Shown here: positions 48,351 through 61,340 of the stretch, one piece after another | Position numbering within the stretch: position 1 is the stretch's first letter | How the letters are laid out: each line of letters begins with the position of its first letter | DNA from: Acanthosoma haemorrhoidale | Lineage: Eukaryota > Arthropoda > Insecta > Hemiptera > Acanthosomatidae | Direction: 5' to 3' | Assembly: GCA_930367205.1 (NCBI GenBank) | Contig: OV884013.1 | Location: 91,575,333-91,639,332, forward strand | DNA: 64,000 nt | Program-made: the position numbers and the translations under genes | The notes under the pieces: generated by a model | Told to the model about the DNA's origin: nothing | Databases searched by the model: none | Seen by the model: the letters and a program-made list of their open reading frames with translations, nothing else

Positions 48351-51300
48351 CTATATCCTCATAGGCCTTATGACAGTATTATTATTTAGTCTCAAAGGTA
48401 CAGTATCATTTGAATTTTCATCAGGATCACCAGTCATGTAATCCTGATACCCGTAGTCATTGTAGCCAGGATTAAGAATTATGTTAGGTATCAGTTCTAA
48501 GGCTTCAACCTCTTTTTCAGTGACTGCAAATGAAAATTATCTTTAATAACTATCTTGTAACAAAAAAAAAACTTACAAGTTATCCTAATATCGAACTTAA
48601 ATTGAATATAAGACAGTGTGTCGGGCTCAGTATAACTGAGTATCCCCAAAGTGGGGAGGAGACGCCCGCCGCGGGCTAGGGCCACTACAACCTCTTAGCC
48701 GCCGTCCGGCGAGCGCCCAGAAAGAGATAGAGCGGGTGGACCTAGGGTCTTTCACCCTGGCCGCCGGCCTAGTCGGCAGGCAGCCTAATTCGCTTTGATC
48801 TGACGCCATAAGATCTTTATCAGAAGATCAAGAAAGTGTGGTGTGCCCCGACAGTGCACTATGTTCAGGAGAAGAGGTACAGGGTAGGTTTATCGGTAGT
48901 TTATGTGGTCTTGGAAGGACCACGAATTCACATTCGGTATCTAAGGGTAGGCGAAAACCGTACGAATCCCAAAGGCAAGTGTGAACCGGAGAGAGGCAGA
49001 CTGGATTGCCATGGGAGACACTGCTAGGTAAATTTGCAGGGCCACAGCAACCGTCGTCCGCGAAAGAGAGATCTCTCCCAAGGAGGTGCTAGTTCTAGCA
49101 AGACGAAGGCAGAGATTCCCACTAGGAAGGTGTGGGGTCTGACAACGCCGGACTAAAACGTAGCGAGGTTAGGAGATAGAGATGCAGAGGTAGTTGAATG
49201 AGAAGACCCTGGTTTCAGTAGAGCAGCAAATGCCAGTGCAGAGAGAGAGAGAGAGGAGAGAGTAGTGTTCCAAGTGACGGTCCGGTTCGTTATGTTAATT
49301 TTCTCTCGAGGCCGAGGCTTATATAGGAGGCCAGCCAGTAGGGTGGGGATAAGTTACCCCACCTATAGCTGTCTCCCCCACTAATTCCACCCCCCCCCCA
49401 CTCTCACTGACATCATAACCTTTATTAAACACATAGATACATATTTTCTGATATTTATTTGATGACATAGATACGGGGTCTGATACGAGAAGAGGGGAAC
49501 TTATAATTATTCATAATTAAGAGGTGGCCACAACACAGTGAAAATAATTTGTGTACACATATCAAAAAATTAAAGATTCATTGACAATTGGAGGTGTCTA
49601 TTTTTAACACAAATATATCAAATTAAAATGAATGAACACACTTCAAAATTTCCTACCTCTGTGATTTTAAGCTACATGTCTGTATGCATATAATTAAACT
49701 ATAAGTTTGTAGTTAGACACTCTAAATCCAGATTTGATTTGATGCATTTTTCAGGAATCAGCAGACAGAAAGAAAAGAAATTTATTTAAGGCTGCTTTTA
49801 CAAGAAAGCGATAACAAAGGTAAAAGCCAACTTAGGTATTTTTAAGTTTAAACAAATTATCAGTGTGGGCTTGATTTATTACAGTGAACAGATAATCCTG
49901 GCATTAATTATTAAAATGATACTTGTCGGTCAAGGGGCTCCTTTCATAATTTATTTACTATTATATTGTTGTGAGTTTTGATGTTGCCTGTGAGATAAAC
50001 TCAAAATTAGCGGGCATAAATGAACGGTATACGACCCGATCACGATTCATGAATGTTTGAACACTATTCGTTGCGTTATTTTTACTATTAATATTTATCA
50101 TATAAATAATATCAATAATTAAATATAAATATTTTAATATTGGATTTATTAACTTCAAAACAAGAAAAGTAATAATATCCAAAACAACTGGCATTGGACA
50201 ACCAGTTAAAAGATCAAGAAGGCAGCGGAAAGGTATGAGGGAGGGAACACCAGTAAGATCGCTCATACCCTTTGACCCGGCAAGAGAACCAGAGAATACA
50301 AACCAGGACCACGCTCAGCACCAGGTAGCAACCCACACTCGAGACAAAGACTACGATGAAAACAAAGAAGACCACGTGTAGAAAACAACTAAGTAAAACT
50401 GGCCAGTAAATATTATACCAATGTACATTGTAACTTTATATTTTTTAACATTGTAAATTTATAACAGACGTGTAACTCATGAATCAATTTGTTAATAAAA
50501 AACTTTCCTTTTTATATTAACAGAACCTCAGATTAAAGTTAAATATAGAATATATAAAAGATAAAAAACGTAATAATATATTATCAAATTTAATTAAATA
50601 CGCATAAAAAAAAATACCTATGGCAAGATGTGACTCTTTGTAAAGAATGTAGATGGTTGCTGAGGCCAAAACAAGTAATGTCCCCATCACAACAGCTACT
50701 GCAGCAACCCATACTCTAGTGTCAAATGTTTCAGCTCCTTCCAAAAGATGCTTCCCAAGTTCTTAAACATCAAATAATAATATGGCAATGAATGCAGCAA
50801 GTAATATGGTAGCTAGAGACTTTAATAACAAACTCATTACACACCAGCAATGCACTACTCTACCACAATCCATGAGGATTTGTATTTTGAGTAATTGACT
50901 AGCCCTAAAAGGGAGACCAAATTTGATTTTGTATCTCTTACTTTTGATTTCTAAGTCATTTCTCAAATGCTATTTTAAGTTTAAAGTTCTGATATTTCCC
51001 TGATTAAAAATGGTAACACAAAAAGATAATCAAAGATACTCTAAAAAATAAAGTTTAGAGTTCCAACAAGAAATACACAAAGAAATAATGGGCCAAGTGA
51101 TAAATAAATGACCGATTTTGTTTTATTGGAAATTTTAATCCACTGATCAGCTTTATTTGTTTTTCAAATCCAATGAAGGTTTATATCACTCTAATCCCTG
51201 GACTATACTAAATGAATTTGTAAACAAAATGACCTTTTGTCTTCAGTTATGTCTTAGTATTCCGTTAAACAGCATGATACTAAAATTTGAAATATTTGTA

Positions 51301-54300
51301 ATATTACACCATTATTGGAAACATACATTTTCCGCCAACAAAACAACCCATTTAGTGTGGCAATTCAAAAAGAGGATGCTCTTTCTGAACGGACTGTGAG
51401 TAAATGATTCCAGAAATTTGATGAAATTGGTATCAGCCTTGGGAGGAAGTTCTGGACGAAAATCATCACTAGTTGAGGGAGCTCTGTGGGACTGTTGAGG
51501 CAGACCCAACAAAAAGTACTCAGGAATTGAAGGGTTTGCTGCAAAAAGGAGGTAGCTCCAATTTTTCCATTTGTTGGGAAACCAAACAAAACGTTTAAAA
51601 AATTCAAATTTTAAGTTATGTAAAAATATTGTTGTTGCTTACTTTCAATTATGGTGTTTACATATTACGATTAGAGCTGCATCCTTTTTGTGCCAAATAA
51701 AAGAGGTTTTTTTTTGACACAAGAAAGTGTTTCTAACTCCCAACAGCTATGGGATGGAGCTACCTCCTTTTTGCAGCAAACCCTTCAATTGGCATGAGAG
51801 CTTGGGGTTTCCCAATCCACCATAAATTGTGGGCTGCATAACTTGGGAAAAGTGAATCTCTCATCAAGAGTAGTCAAATGAGTTGACCACTGAGCAGGCA
51901 CAACGTCAAGTAGAAATTTGTCAACTTTTGAAAACCCAAAATGACCATCATTTCATTAAAAGCATTGTTACTTGTGATAAAATGTGGATATATTGGAGAC
52001 AGCCTAAGACCAAGAAACAATGGTTAGACTGAACTCAGCCAGCTGTGCCAGTCGCTAAGCAAGGGAATTATTCATTGTTACTCACTATTTGTCAACAAAT
52101 GAAGAATTAAATGTTTTTATCGATTGATTTTAGTATTGCTTTAGTTTTTGTTTGCCCCATTCAGTCATTTCTCTCTTACTGCTTTATTCTGTGTTTTATT
52201 CGTGTGATAATGAGTCGTTGAAGCTGTGATGATTCAGTGAGTAGGAAAATCTTTGCGTAACATCGCTAATTGCCTTTGCTTTCATTAGTATGCAGTTTTA
52301 AGGGCCATAAATAGTTACAGAGAAACCGGGAGTCACTTATGGCGACCAAATTCAGAACATACAAAAGTCACCGCTTCTATTGATGACTATTAAAATGCAA
52401 GCCCTTAGGAAACACAATTCAACAGCTTCTTTCTGGCATTAGAAATTTGGTTGCTGGTATATGGAGATATCAATCTCAGAGTCAAGGGGTTGGTCTTAAA
52501 TGTTTTAAAGTAAGAGGAGATGATTTTACAAGAGTGTGTAGTGCCTTAGATCCCTTTCATTGGTGCTGAATCATATCTTATGCATGACAACGCTAGGCCA
52601 CATAAGCCAACATGTGTTTCTGAGTACCTGAACACAACAGGTATCCGTAACCTAGAGCGGTCAGCAAGAAATCCAGACCTTGACCAAATCGATCATGTGT
52701 TGGACAAACTTAAAAGGATGGTTCGGTCGCGGGTATAGATTTTATTAAAAACCTTTTTGAATATGCCTAAAATGATGGAAGCAGTTATTAAACCCAGAAG
52801 AGGCTATACTTCTTATAAATGCTATTATAAGCCTATAAAATTTAAAGTTATTATATTTTAATTTAACATACATTCAATTTCAATATTTTGTTTATAAAAT
52901 TGTTTATTTTGAATTTATGAGCCTTTTCACAAATGTAAATCCTGCTGTTCTTGTGAAATTCAAAAATTTCTAGGTGTTGCAATTTTTTTGATTGGGAGGT
53001 AAGAAGTTTATAAAATTTACATCAGATGTGTTTATTTTCTCATGAATGCTTGCAGTTTTGCCTTCTTGGTCTAACTAAAAAACTGCAATTTCTCTCTACA
53101 TCTGCCTAAGTAAACCTTATATCCTCTCTTAATGCTCCTTTGCGTATGTTGCACTTAGAGTAACCTTATAACCATAGCTTAAATGACTAGTCAGCAATCA
53201 AATGCATTAGATTCTCATCCAAGAGACTAGATTGACCTTTTATTCTCAGTTGCAATATCTTCCTCCATAGCATTCGTTGCAAATACTTCCTTGATTGGTA
53301 CCTTTCTCTACAGATTCTTCCTTATCCAACAACTTTCATATTCAACACCAAAACAGACGTTTGTTTACACAAAACCCGCTTCTTATTCTATGCCTTTACC
53401 CCCGTAGAACTAAAATACTATACAATTCCTAACTACCAAATGTTACATGGATCTATGGTAATAACATCAAATCAACCAGGATTCCATAAATAAATTAGAA
53501 ACAGAGAAATAAAATAAAACAAAACGTTTTGTTTATTTGATCAATGTTTTTTCATACATATAAATAAATCAAGCGTAATTGGTGTTGACTTATTCTGAAA
53601 GAGACGAACTTAAGCTTCAAAAAGGTGGCCACAACATTGGATTTGGACAACATTTATACAAGTTATGAAGGCTTAAGTGCAATTAGCGACTTTGATAAAC
53701 AAAATTTGCTTTCCCAGCAAATCTAGCAAATTTTTTTTATTTTTTATTTTCATAAAAATTTGTATTATTACATTTTTTGGGGCGTTAAAAAGACAAGAAC
53801 TTGTTTTTTCTCTAAAGATTTTTATTTTACTTACATTACTTAAAGTGTCTCCTGGTTTTTGAATCTTTTCAATATGCTATGTTCATTTAATGCAATCCAG
53901 CATATTTTTTTCATATCTTACACAAAAAAAAAAGCTATGATGGATGACAATCTATAATAAAATAAAGACAGAAATGATGATGAAAAAATTCAATTTTTTA
54001 AACTTAAAATAAATAAGTTTTTTCTCGGCTTCTAGGCCGCATTAGCAAGAACACTCAGACATGGGCCAAATAATGTTCGACCTAGGTACACCAAAAAATG
54101 TCTCGTTGAAAGCAGCAAGCCCGTGTCTGTAATCTCCCCTTGTCAGTAAAATGTGTTATTTTGTTCAAGAAACCAGAAAAATCTAATGACACATGATTTT
54201 AATTGGGATTCAAATTACCTATTTCTTGATTATCATGTTTGGTGACTGCTTCTATTTCAACAACTTTTCCTCGGCCAAGTTTGTTATTTGCCCAAATTTG

Positions 54301-57298
54301 AAAAATATAAGATGAATTCGGTTCCAACTGGTAAATGTCCATTTGGGTCTGAAAAAAAAAAAAAAAATTGATTCTTATACAATAGTGATTTTACAGCTTC
54401 TTAAAAAAAGAAAAAAGAAAGGGGGTTCAATCATTTTCATTTTCAAATTCAGTAGAAAATAAAAGAGCTCGCATTCAAGTTAAAATTATTTAATTAGACA
54501 ACTTGTTTGCTTTGGCCTTTACATGCAAACTGTAGAAATAATTAATGAGGTATTTACCATCACATTATTATTATTATTTTTTTTCAACACCTATTCTTTT
54601 GTTTTTGGTTTTCCACTTTTGGGATCTTAGAGGTGGAAAGGTGATTTGTATACAATTTTGGTTACCTAGTGGTAAAAGGGGGTTATGCTACCCTAATAAT
54701 TACAATATATAATGACAGAGCCAACATCTAAAATATATTTTAACTATTGTAAATTAATTTAAAAAATTTTTTTTTTTAATAATAATTTATACTGATAAAT
54801 TCTTTCTTACTGCAGTAGCCTTGATTTCAAGTGGCATAACACTGTGCCAAATATCCGGGTCTCCTCCAGTTGGTGTATGCTTTAACCGATACTGTGCAGA
54901 GAAATGAGTTATTGGGTACCCACCACTGTCTGCGACTTCCCAATGAAGAAAGGCTAGAATTGTGGAAGGGAATACAGTCACATTAACCAGCGCAGGTGGA
55001 GGCGCTAGAAATAGAATGATCATTGTTTAGTAAGACATTAGATATAATTTATAAGACATTAGATATAATTTATAAGAAATAAGATATATTAATTCTAATT
55101 CACTAATATCATGCCCTATGAATTTCATTAGCACAGTATGCTAATAAAAATTACAAAGAAAAATTAATCAGTGGCGGAATTCAATACTGGTACCTTTTAA
55201 TTTCCATTCAGATGCCTTTTTAATTAGGTTATCCAGAGCTGCCTGAAAGCAATGGTACTCTTTGTTTTCTTAAATATTAAAAAAAAAATACAAAACTTAC
55301 TACGTAATATTCAACTTTGAATAAATATTGCGATCTGCGATCTTTTTAAAAAGCTAATGACATCCATTGAGAACAGAAATCAAATGTTGTTTAGAATCCC
55401 AGCCCTATAAATATTTTATTCGTTTGAAATAATAATTATAATAAATTTGCAGTGGGATTATACACCCAAGCTTAAAATAATCAACAAAGCCTGTTATTGA
55501 TGTTTAAAACTGACTGCTGATAAAAATTCAACAATTACTGTAATATTCCCCTTGGGACTCTATAAGAATAACACGAACTATCCTGATTTATCAATCACGA
55601 TTTTCCAACTACGTTTACATTGGTTGTGAATATTCATATTACAAAAAGTTATTTAATTTTGTACTTTTCCTCAGAAAAAATATTTTCAATTATGTGACAA
55701 TACAGCCACAACAATTTTTAAACACTTCAGTTTAATTAATATTAAATAAGAATTTTTAATATTCTTTTATATTGTATTGGTCTATTTCATATAAATAACA
55801 AAATGAAATTTTTCTGAACATTATTTTACAAATTATTTACCTTAAAAAAAAAAATTCATCTCAGTGATCCGCAGGGTTTAAAATTATGAATTTAGTGGCC
55901 CAAAACGGAAAGGTTGAAGAATGTCACTTTAAACCAAAAATTACTGATGAAGAAATAAGAAAGCAGTTTGTTTAGATAAGGTAGGTCACAATATTGTTAT
56001 TAAAATAGCAAATATGCCGCCACATATTCCTTAACATTTGGAAATTTACAAAGTAGCTGAAAAGCTAATGCAGCCCTTATAAAACCTGAATACACAAGAT
56101 AATACTTCAGAACAATATTGAACTTTAAAAATCATGGTTTTTTACTAATATCAATACTTCTTCATTCATATACATTTCTTCTTTTTCATCAAAACTATTA
56201 AAATTTATGTAGGTAGGATTACATAGCCAGCATGATAATAGTTATACGGAAGAAAATGAAGTCTACCAAGAAGATTAGGTAGATAAGATGTTTAATAAGA
56301 AAAAGAATATCAAGGTCACTGAATAAATTACTTAGTGTATGCAAAAACAACTTAATGGATTGAATGATATGATGACAATAACATCTGGCAACTAGCGCCA
56401 TCGACTGAATTTTATAATTTAACATCTCTATTATAAAATTGTTAACGCATAGGAGGAACTATGTGGACCTAACACATAATGTATGGTGCTTACCCAAGAA
56501 AATATTCCTGGTTTGTTTGGCTTATGAGGATACACTCCATTTAATAACCATAAAAATTATCTTAACACTTGTTTCCAGTGACATAATGACAGGGGGGGGG
56601 GATAGGATATCAGGGTGATGGATCCCAGCAATATTCTTTGTAAAACTGCGATATATAGCAAGTGAAAAGTGTTTAATTGGCATAAACTACCTTGCATACT
56701 ATTTAAAATAATGAGAACAATATAATGATGTTTAATATAACAGATTATACTATTTTATTACCAAGAAAATATTCCTATCTAGACCTTTCATTGTATCAAA
56801 TAAAGTCAAACAGACTGGCTTTCAAGAATTGAGCATTGAATTAACATCAAACGTCACAGAGCATACTTACTTCTGACTTTGACCATTATTGAGTTAATGA
56901 CAGTGTCATCTTGTAAATAGCATGTATAGATGCCTGCATCTTCCTTGCTTAAGTATAATAAAGAAAGGGAATTGTTGGGTAACACACTTTCATGACTTCC
57001 CCTCTCGTCATCTCTTCCGAGGTGTCTCCATGTAACCGGCCCGGTCACTGTTTGTTCCCCCTGACAAGGCAATGACAGATTACTTCCTTCATCTCCAAAG
57101 ACCTCCTCAGACTCCGAGATATCATTTGCGCTTGTACCTTTAATAAAACCATTGATGTTAGCTGAAACTACAATCAATCATTGACATCCAATAAATTACT
57201 CTTTACAGTGGGTATATTCTGTACTCTACAATCATATAAAATATTTCATTACCTGAGATAAAACAAAGGGTGAAATATGTAATTGCTTTAAGAAGCAT
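48351..57298 (-). CDS. Ig/FN3 single-pass cell-surface protein
   Basis: Minus-strand coding exons in transcript order: 57253-57298, 56871-57161, 54811-55004, 54219-54348, 50618-50761, 48351-48523. Phases agree at every junction and give 325 residues. Domains: signal peptide (MLLKAITYFTLCFISA); one Ig domain with its Cys pair (LPCQG, YTCYL) and core Trp (VTWRH); one FN3 domain (PPPALVNVTV, LHWEV, YRLK, YIFQIWANNKLGRG); a transmembrane helix (VAAVAVVMGTLLVLASATI); a cytoplasmic tail of about 60 residues with NPGY and YGYQDYM. N-glycosylation sequons include NLS, NNS, NVT and NSS. The layout suggests an adhesion or receptor role at the plasma membrane; NPGY fits an NPxY endocytosis/PTB motif. 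I do not recognise the ortholog. The stop TAG is followed at once by gtaagg, a possible donor for a 3' UTR intron. Confidence 0.87.
48600..49390. other. GC-rich island in the last intron of the Ig/FN3 gene
   Basis: About 0.8 kb of markedly higher GC (for example 48660-48790 and 49010-49170) inside an AT-rich intron. It has edge-like CCCC/GGGG motifs (ccccaaagtggggagg near 48645, gggtggggataagttacccc near 49340). No open frame of note and no recognised rRNA, tRNA or transposase. It is probably a non-autonomous repeat or retroelement 5' region of unknown type. Confidence 0.45.
49965..50600 (+). repeat. 0.7-kb repeat family, copy D
   Basis: Runs from ttgttgtgagttttgatgtt to aaaacgtaataatat, matching copy B in order. 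It lies in the intron between the transmembrane and tail exons of the Ig/FN3 gene, ending about 20 nt from the splice donor of the transmembrane exon. Confidence 0.7.
50618..50761 (-). other. Exon 5 of Ig/FN3 gene: transmembrane segment
   Basis: Encodes ELGKHLLEGAETFDTRVW, a hydrophobic helix of about 22 residues and the stop-transfer start YKESHLA. The acceptor is TTTAAG and the donor G|gtattt. A copy of the 0.7-kb repeat family ends about 20 nt from this exon's donor. Confidence 0.83.
51525..51790 (+). mobile_element. 266-bp MITE, copy 1
   Basis: Flanked by AATT on both sides. The terminal inverted repeats gaagggtttgctgcaaaaag...gagctcc-type are exact for about 30 nt (ends ...ctttttgcagcaaacccttc). 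The interior is non-coding. It is the exact reverse complement of 62903-63168 by eye, including a run of nine T. It lies in intron 4 of the Ig/FN3 gene. Confidence 0.88.
51840..52120 (+). mobile_element. Mariner transposase relic (first catalytic Asp region)
   Basis: HHFIKSIVTCDKMWIYWRQP then KTKKQWLD and QPAVPVAKQG match the VTGDEKWIYY...SQ/PKPK segment around the first catalytic Asp of mariner transposases. Stops are present. In an Ig/FN3 intron. Confidence 0.72.
52350..52760 (+). mobile_element. Tc1/mariner transposase catalytic-domain relic
   Basis: LMHDNARPHKPTCVSEYL, then RNLERSARNPDLDQIDHVLD and KLKRMVRSR, match the DNARPH...SPDLNPIEHVWD block of Tc1-type transposases. The segment before is decayed. 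It may be a separate element from the mariner piece at 51840. Confidence 0.75.
52761..54218. other. Intronic sequence of the Ig/FN3 gene
   Basis: No recognised element or exon; AT-rich. Confidence 0.5.
55005..56870. other. Intron 2 of the Ig/FN3 gene
   Basis: A 1.9-kb intron between the Ig and FN3 exons with an 18-nt tandem repeat (taagacattagatataatt) near 55031-55070 and a G run near 56591. No coding seen. Confidence 0.6.
57253..57298 (-). other. Exon 1 of Ig/FN3 gene: start and signal peptide
   Basis: ATG at 57298-57296 starts a short hydrophobic leader that splices (phase 1, donor gtaatg) over a 91-nt intron to SANINGF in exon 2. It is too short to show as an open frame by itself. A hydrophobic leader before an Ig domain supports this start. 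Confidence 0.78.
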
Positions 57299-58345
57299 TA
57301 TTCCATTACTATACAAAAATATATGTATCTTAATAACAAAATTGTGTGTTAAGAACTCATTAGAAGCTGAGATATGTCACTTTCACGCATTAATAAAAAC
57401 GAAAACTAAAAAAAAAATAGCACATACAATAATGTCAACAAACAGGCTTCCAGAAATCATTGTTTCCATTACTTTTTCCACAGCCATGTTAGAAAGAATT
57501 AACAGTATATTGGACAAAATGTAATATTTAACATTAGTACTAAAAATGAATTCGATAATATTTATATTTTAAGGTAGAAGAAATAACTAGCCATAAGTAC
57601 ATCAATTATAACTTCGTAAAAGTAATATAAATAAAATGAAATATTAGGGAGAAAGGAAATAACTAATCGATACGTTTTTGAATTCTGACAATGATTCAAT
57701 TGTTAATTCAAAATCCACAACATTATTTTAAAGAAATTAGCACATTATTTAAATAAACTAACAATACTTTAACATTTTCTCTATTTTAAATAAATGTAAA
57801 TATGTAATAATTTACGACTGCTACTATGTTGCTTAAAAATATTTGCTTAAAGAAAAGTATCAAGTCTACTGATACTGTCTAGAATTTGTTGAATTGCTTT
57901 TATTAATCGTTAGCAACCGATTATTATCGATATCTTCGTTTACCCTTTCGATGTCGCTTATCAGGGATTGATAATTGTTAATGTTTTTAACAATTCAAAC
58001 TGACCAATGGTCTCGTTCTTTGCTTAAATTTTGTTTCAAAGTCGTGAAATCGAAATTTGACGTTGCGACAATTTCACTGTAGCAGGTATTTAATTATGTA
58101 CATTTAAGTTTATGTTATTTAATCCTTTGACAACTATTTGCTTTAAACCATTATTTGAATGTCTTATTTACAAATTTGTCAGTTCTTGAATTACAAAATT
58201 TTTAATTTCATCTTATCATGTGTCATCTTATGATATTTTACTCCTTGAGACCAATATAAAACATTTTCATTTTGCAACTGAAGAAATTAATTTTCTATAA
58301 TGGGAAATCCTGTTAGTTTCTTAATCACTATCCGAACAGAAAATT
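57299..58345. other. Upstream region of the Ig/FN3 gene
   Basis: No gene seen; probably contains the promoter and 5' UTR. No motif is strong enough to mark. Confidence 0.4.
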
Positions 58346-58349
58346 ATAG

Positions 58350-58445
58350 TTAACAGGTCTTGGATTTGAACCTGGGACATCCTGATCTTCAGCTGGGTGC
58401 TCTTGCAATTTAGTCATACCCATCAAACCATTAGTAGGTTGAAAT
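58350..58445 (-). repeat. tRNA-derived SINE
   Basis: The minus strand reads GGTATGACTAAATTGCAAGA (A-box region), GAGCACCCAGCTGAAGATCA, then CCCAGGTTCAAATCC (B box). tRNA-like order and spacing without an acceptor stem identify a SINE head. Confidence 0.68.
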
Positions 58446-60200
58446 AAATTTTATAATCCCTTCAGCTGGTCTCTTACAATTTTTCAGAAATTACAGAAAA
58501 CTTCATGTGCAAGACACTGAATAAATTAAAATAATAAAACTACCTTCTATAACACTTACTACTATAATATACCTAAGTTGCTATTGTGTGAGCACTTGAT
58601 TTAAATTACCAATCTCTGGCTCAGTCTCCTTACCAATAGTTTCTTTCAGTGGCTCTGGCAAAGTTAGAACTGGAAGATGGTGATGTTAATGTTAATTGGT
58701 GTAAACCTGAGGAGAACCCATTAGACAATAATAAACAGACTGGCTACTTGGCAAATGTTCTTTCGATCCGGTCAATGTCTTCTAGAAGAACCTTCTTTTC
58801 AATGTGTGCAGCTAGCCACCAACTCAGCTCTACAGGTCTTGTTTCAAGCCTCCTTCTCAGAGTTTACTTCTTCTTGTGTATCTTTAGTGTAGATCCAAGC
58901 CATCTCTACTCTATTTTATTTATTTGTGATCTTAATTGGTTGTGTGGTTAATAAATCAGGAAATTAAATTTATCTATGCCCACAAGTGCTTATAAAGTTT
59001 ATAAAATAGTTGTCATAAACAGGTAGTTATAACATGACATAAATCATTTCTTAAAAATAAAATCTACTTGAAAAAAAAATTATTTAAAAATAATTGTTTA
59101 TACATTTAAAGCAATTGATTAAAAACAAAATTTTAACTACATAAATAATTTGGGTATGTGGGAAAAGAGTTTGTAGTTATAATAAATAAATATTGAAATT
59201 AAATGAATTATTTAAAATATATTTATTTTTTTAATTAAATATGATGTTTACCTTATCAAAGATGTTACTGCTAGGTGGCCCACAGTATCCACTAAGCATT
59301 GTGGATCTGTAGTTGTCTTCCATCAAGTTAATATTATTCGCCTTGGTACGAATTGATTCTTATTTTTGAAGCTTGGCTACATTCAATTTTGGGACTCTGG
59401 AGTTGTCACACACAACGGTATGGAGTCTTCAATCTTGAAAATCTAGTTATATAAAGATAGATGGATTGCTTATGAAGTTCTTATGCCTAATCCCTTTAGA
59501 ATCTATGGCTAAGTTCTCGATGTATTTTATTTCATTCATGTTCCCACGGGGCTTGGATCATGAAAGTGAGTATTATTGATATACTTAATACGGATATACT
59601 TAATATTGACTGTTGGTACAGAGTTGTGAACCGTTCACTCAATTTTGCATTTCACACAAATAGTAAAGACAAAATTAATTTTAATGTAATTAATTTACTT
59701 AATTCGTATTAAGTGTATCAATAATATTCACTTTCGTGATTCACACCCTGTTGGAACCCAGCATTATAGTTTAGTTCATCTGAAGAAATTTATTGTAGTC
59801 TATTGAGTAATTATTAAATATTGCTATTTTGTGGTTTTGATGGTAAAAAGGTAGTGGTTGTATCTAAAAACATGAATTAGTCTTAAGCCCTTATTTCTTC
59901 ATTTCTAATCTCGTCAGGACAACAGGCATTTAAGAGATGATTCAAATTGTTAGGGTTGGGAATTAGCTTTTCTAATGCTGGCACAAATATCTCTGCCTCT
60001 CCAGTTGTACTGCACGTTTAAAGTAGTAACCTGTAAATTTTATGTATCTCAAAGCTATAATCAAACAAAATGTGAGGCTCCATATCACATACTGTTCTTA
60101 TGCGATACATACTCTAAACCAATAGTATGTAGTAAGAACACTTCTGGAAAACAACTCAGCCTACTAGCGAAACCAACATCTGCTTCTGCAAATGAAAAAT
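58446..60200. other. No gene recognised
   Basis: Intergenic sequence. The 100-residue frame at 58649-58951 starts MALAKLELEDGDVNVNWCKP and has no domain I can name. A foldback lies at 59540-59757. Confidence 0.4.
59540..59757. repeat. Foldback repeat with about 55-nt arms
   Basis: gttcccacggggcttggatcatgaaagtgag...atacttaatacg pairs with cgtattaagtgtat...ctttcgtgattcacaccctgttggaac. The arms are imperfect reverse complements around a loop of about 110 nt. Confidence 0.65.
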
Positions 60201-61340
60201 AAATTAACAGAATAATAAAGATGAATTATGAATTGTTAGATTAGAGGGAGATAAGATACTGGTATAGTCTCAATTTAAAGATTAAGAGAGTTGATGAATG
60301 ACGGTTAGCGATTAGGATAGAGTTCCAAAGGTTTGTGGCATGGATAAGAAAATAACGGTCAAAGGAAGCAGATTTGTGAGAAGGGGAATGCATGTCAGAA
60401 AGTTAGGATCTGGTATTGCAGGATTTGATTGCTGATTTGAATTGGAAAAAATTGTGAAGGTAAAGGGGCTTTTAAGTCATGATAGTATTGAATTGAAGGG
60501 ATTAAAGGAAGTATTGGTAAAGAGTTGAAAGGGTGCAGCCATCCCGACTCGGAGCAATGCCCCAAAATACGGTGGTCTCTGCAGATCCTGAGTATAAATC
60601 TTCGAAAACAATTCATCGACCACTTTAACGGAGCCTCGAGATCTCCAGAGAGACCACCATACACCACACAACTGTAATCAAAGTGAGGGCACAGGAACAC
60701 ACACAGTGGTATTTCCAGGATATAGTTTGATCAATAGATTTTTTTACAGAAGTAAAAACACAAAATTAACAATTTCCACCCAGACAACATCTTTTTCCCT
60801 AACATTTCTCCTTCCAAACTCATTTCCTCGATTGTGAAATCAAGATAGCATTTCCATGAAATTCATTAAGTTCTGTTTCCCTATGATTCTTCCCCTATTG
60901 CTTCACATTTATAATTTTTCTCTTCAAAAGTCAACATTTCCCTCTTCCTGGCAAAGAGTGATTTTTTTTTTCCATTTTATACAGTTCCTGAACCCGCCTC
61001 CCCAAAGACTGATATATTTATTATTTAAGACAATTTGATTGGACTGGAAGGGCAAAATTGCGATGAAGTCCTTAGGATGGAAAGAAAGTGAAAAGTGAAA
61101 ATTAAGGTCATCTGGATAAATATGACAAGCAGGAGAGATATTTGGTTTAATGAGAGAAAATCGGTGGGGAAAACCCCATTTGGAGTGAGAGCGCATTGCA
61201 GAAGATTACGATTCGTGAAAGAATTTTGACATCCAGTTTGTATGATAACAAATGAGATCTTGGGCCGAAAGGAAAGTGAGGTGGGTAGAAGGATACAGGT
61301 CTACTGTGATAAAGATGTCCTAAGGTTGACAAGGAAGTGT
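60200..61340 (-). mobile_element. LINE reverse transcriptase relic
   Basis: In minus order: PACHIYPDDLNFHFSLSFH (the YADD catalytic box altered to YPDD), then CPHFDYSCVVYGGL, NCFRRFILRICRDHRILGHC and SGWLHPF. These are the palm and post-palm regions of a CR1/Jockey-type LINE. Broken by stops and frame changes. Possibly related to the LINE at 2850. Confidence 0.68.

Noticed and set aside
48600..49390. Ribosomal RNA or mitochondrial insertion
   Set aside because: No recognisable rRNA or mitochondrial gene motif; GC content alone is not evidence.
55031..55075. CRISPR-like tandem repeat
   Set aside because: Only two to three imperfect AT-rich units in an intron of a eukaryotic gene, without spacers.
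58350..58445. Possible tRNA gene (minus strand A and B boxes)
   Set aside because: No complementary acceptor stem or anticodon arm could be drawn; it fits a SINE head better.
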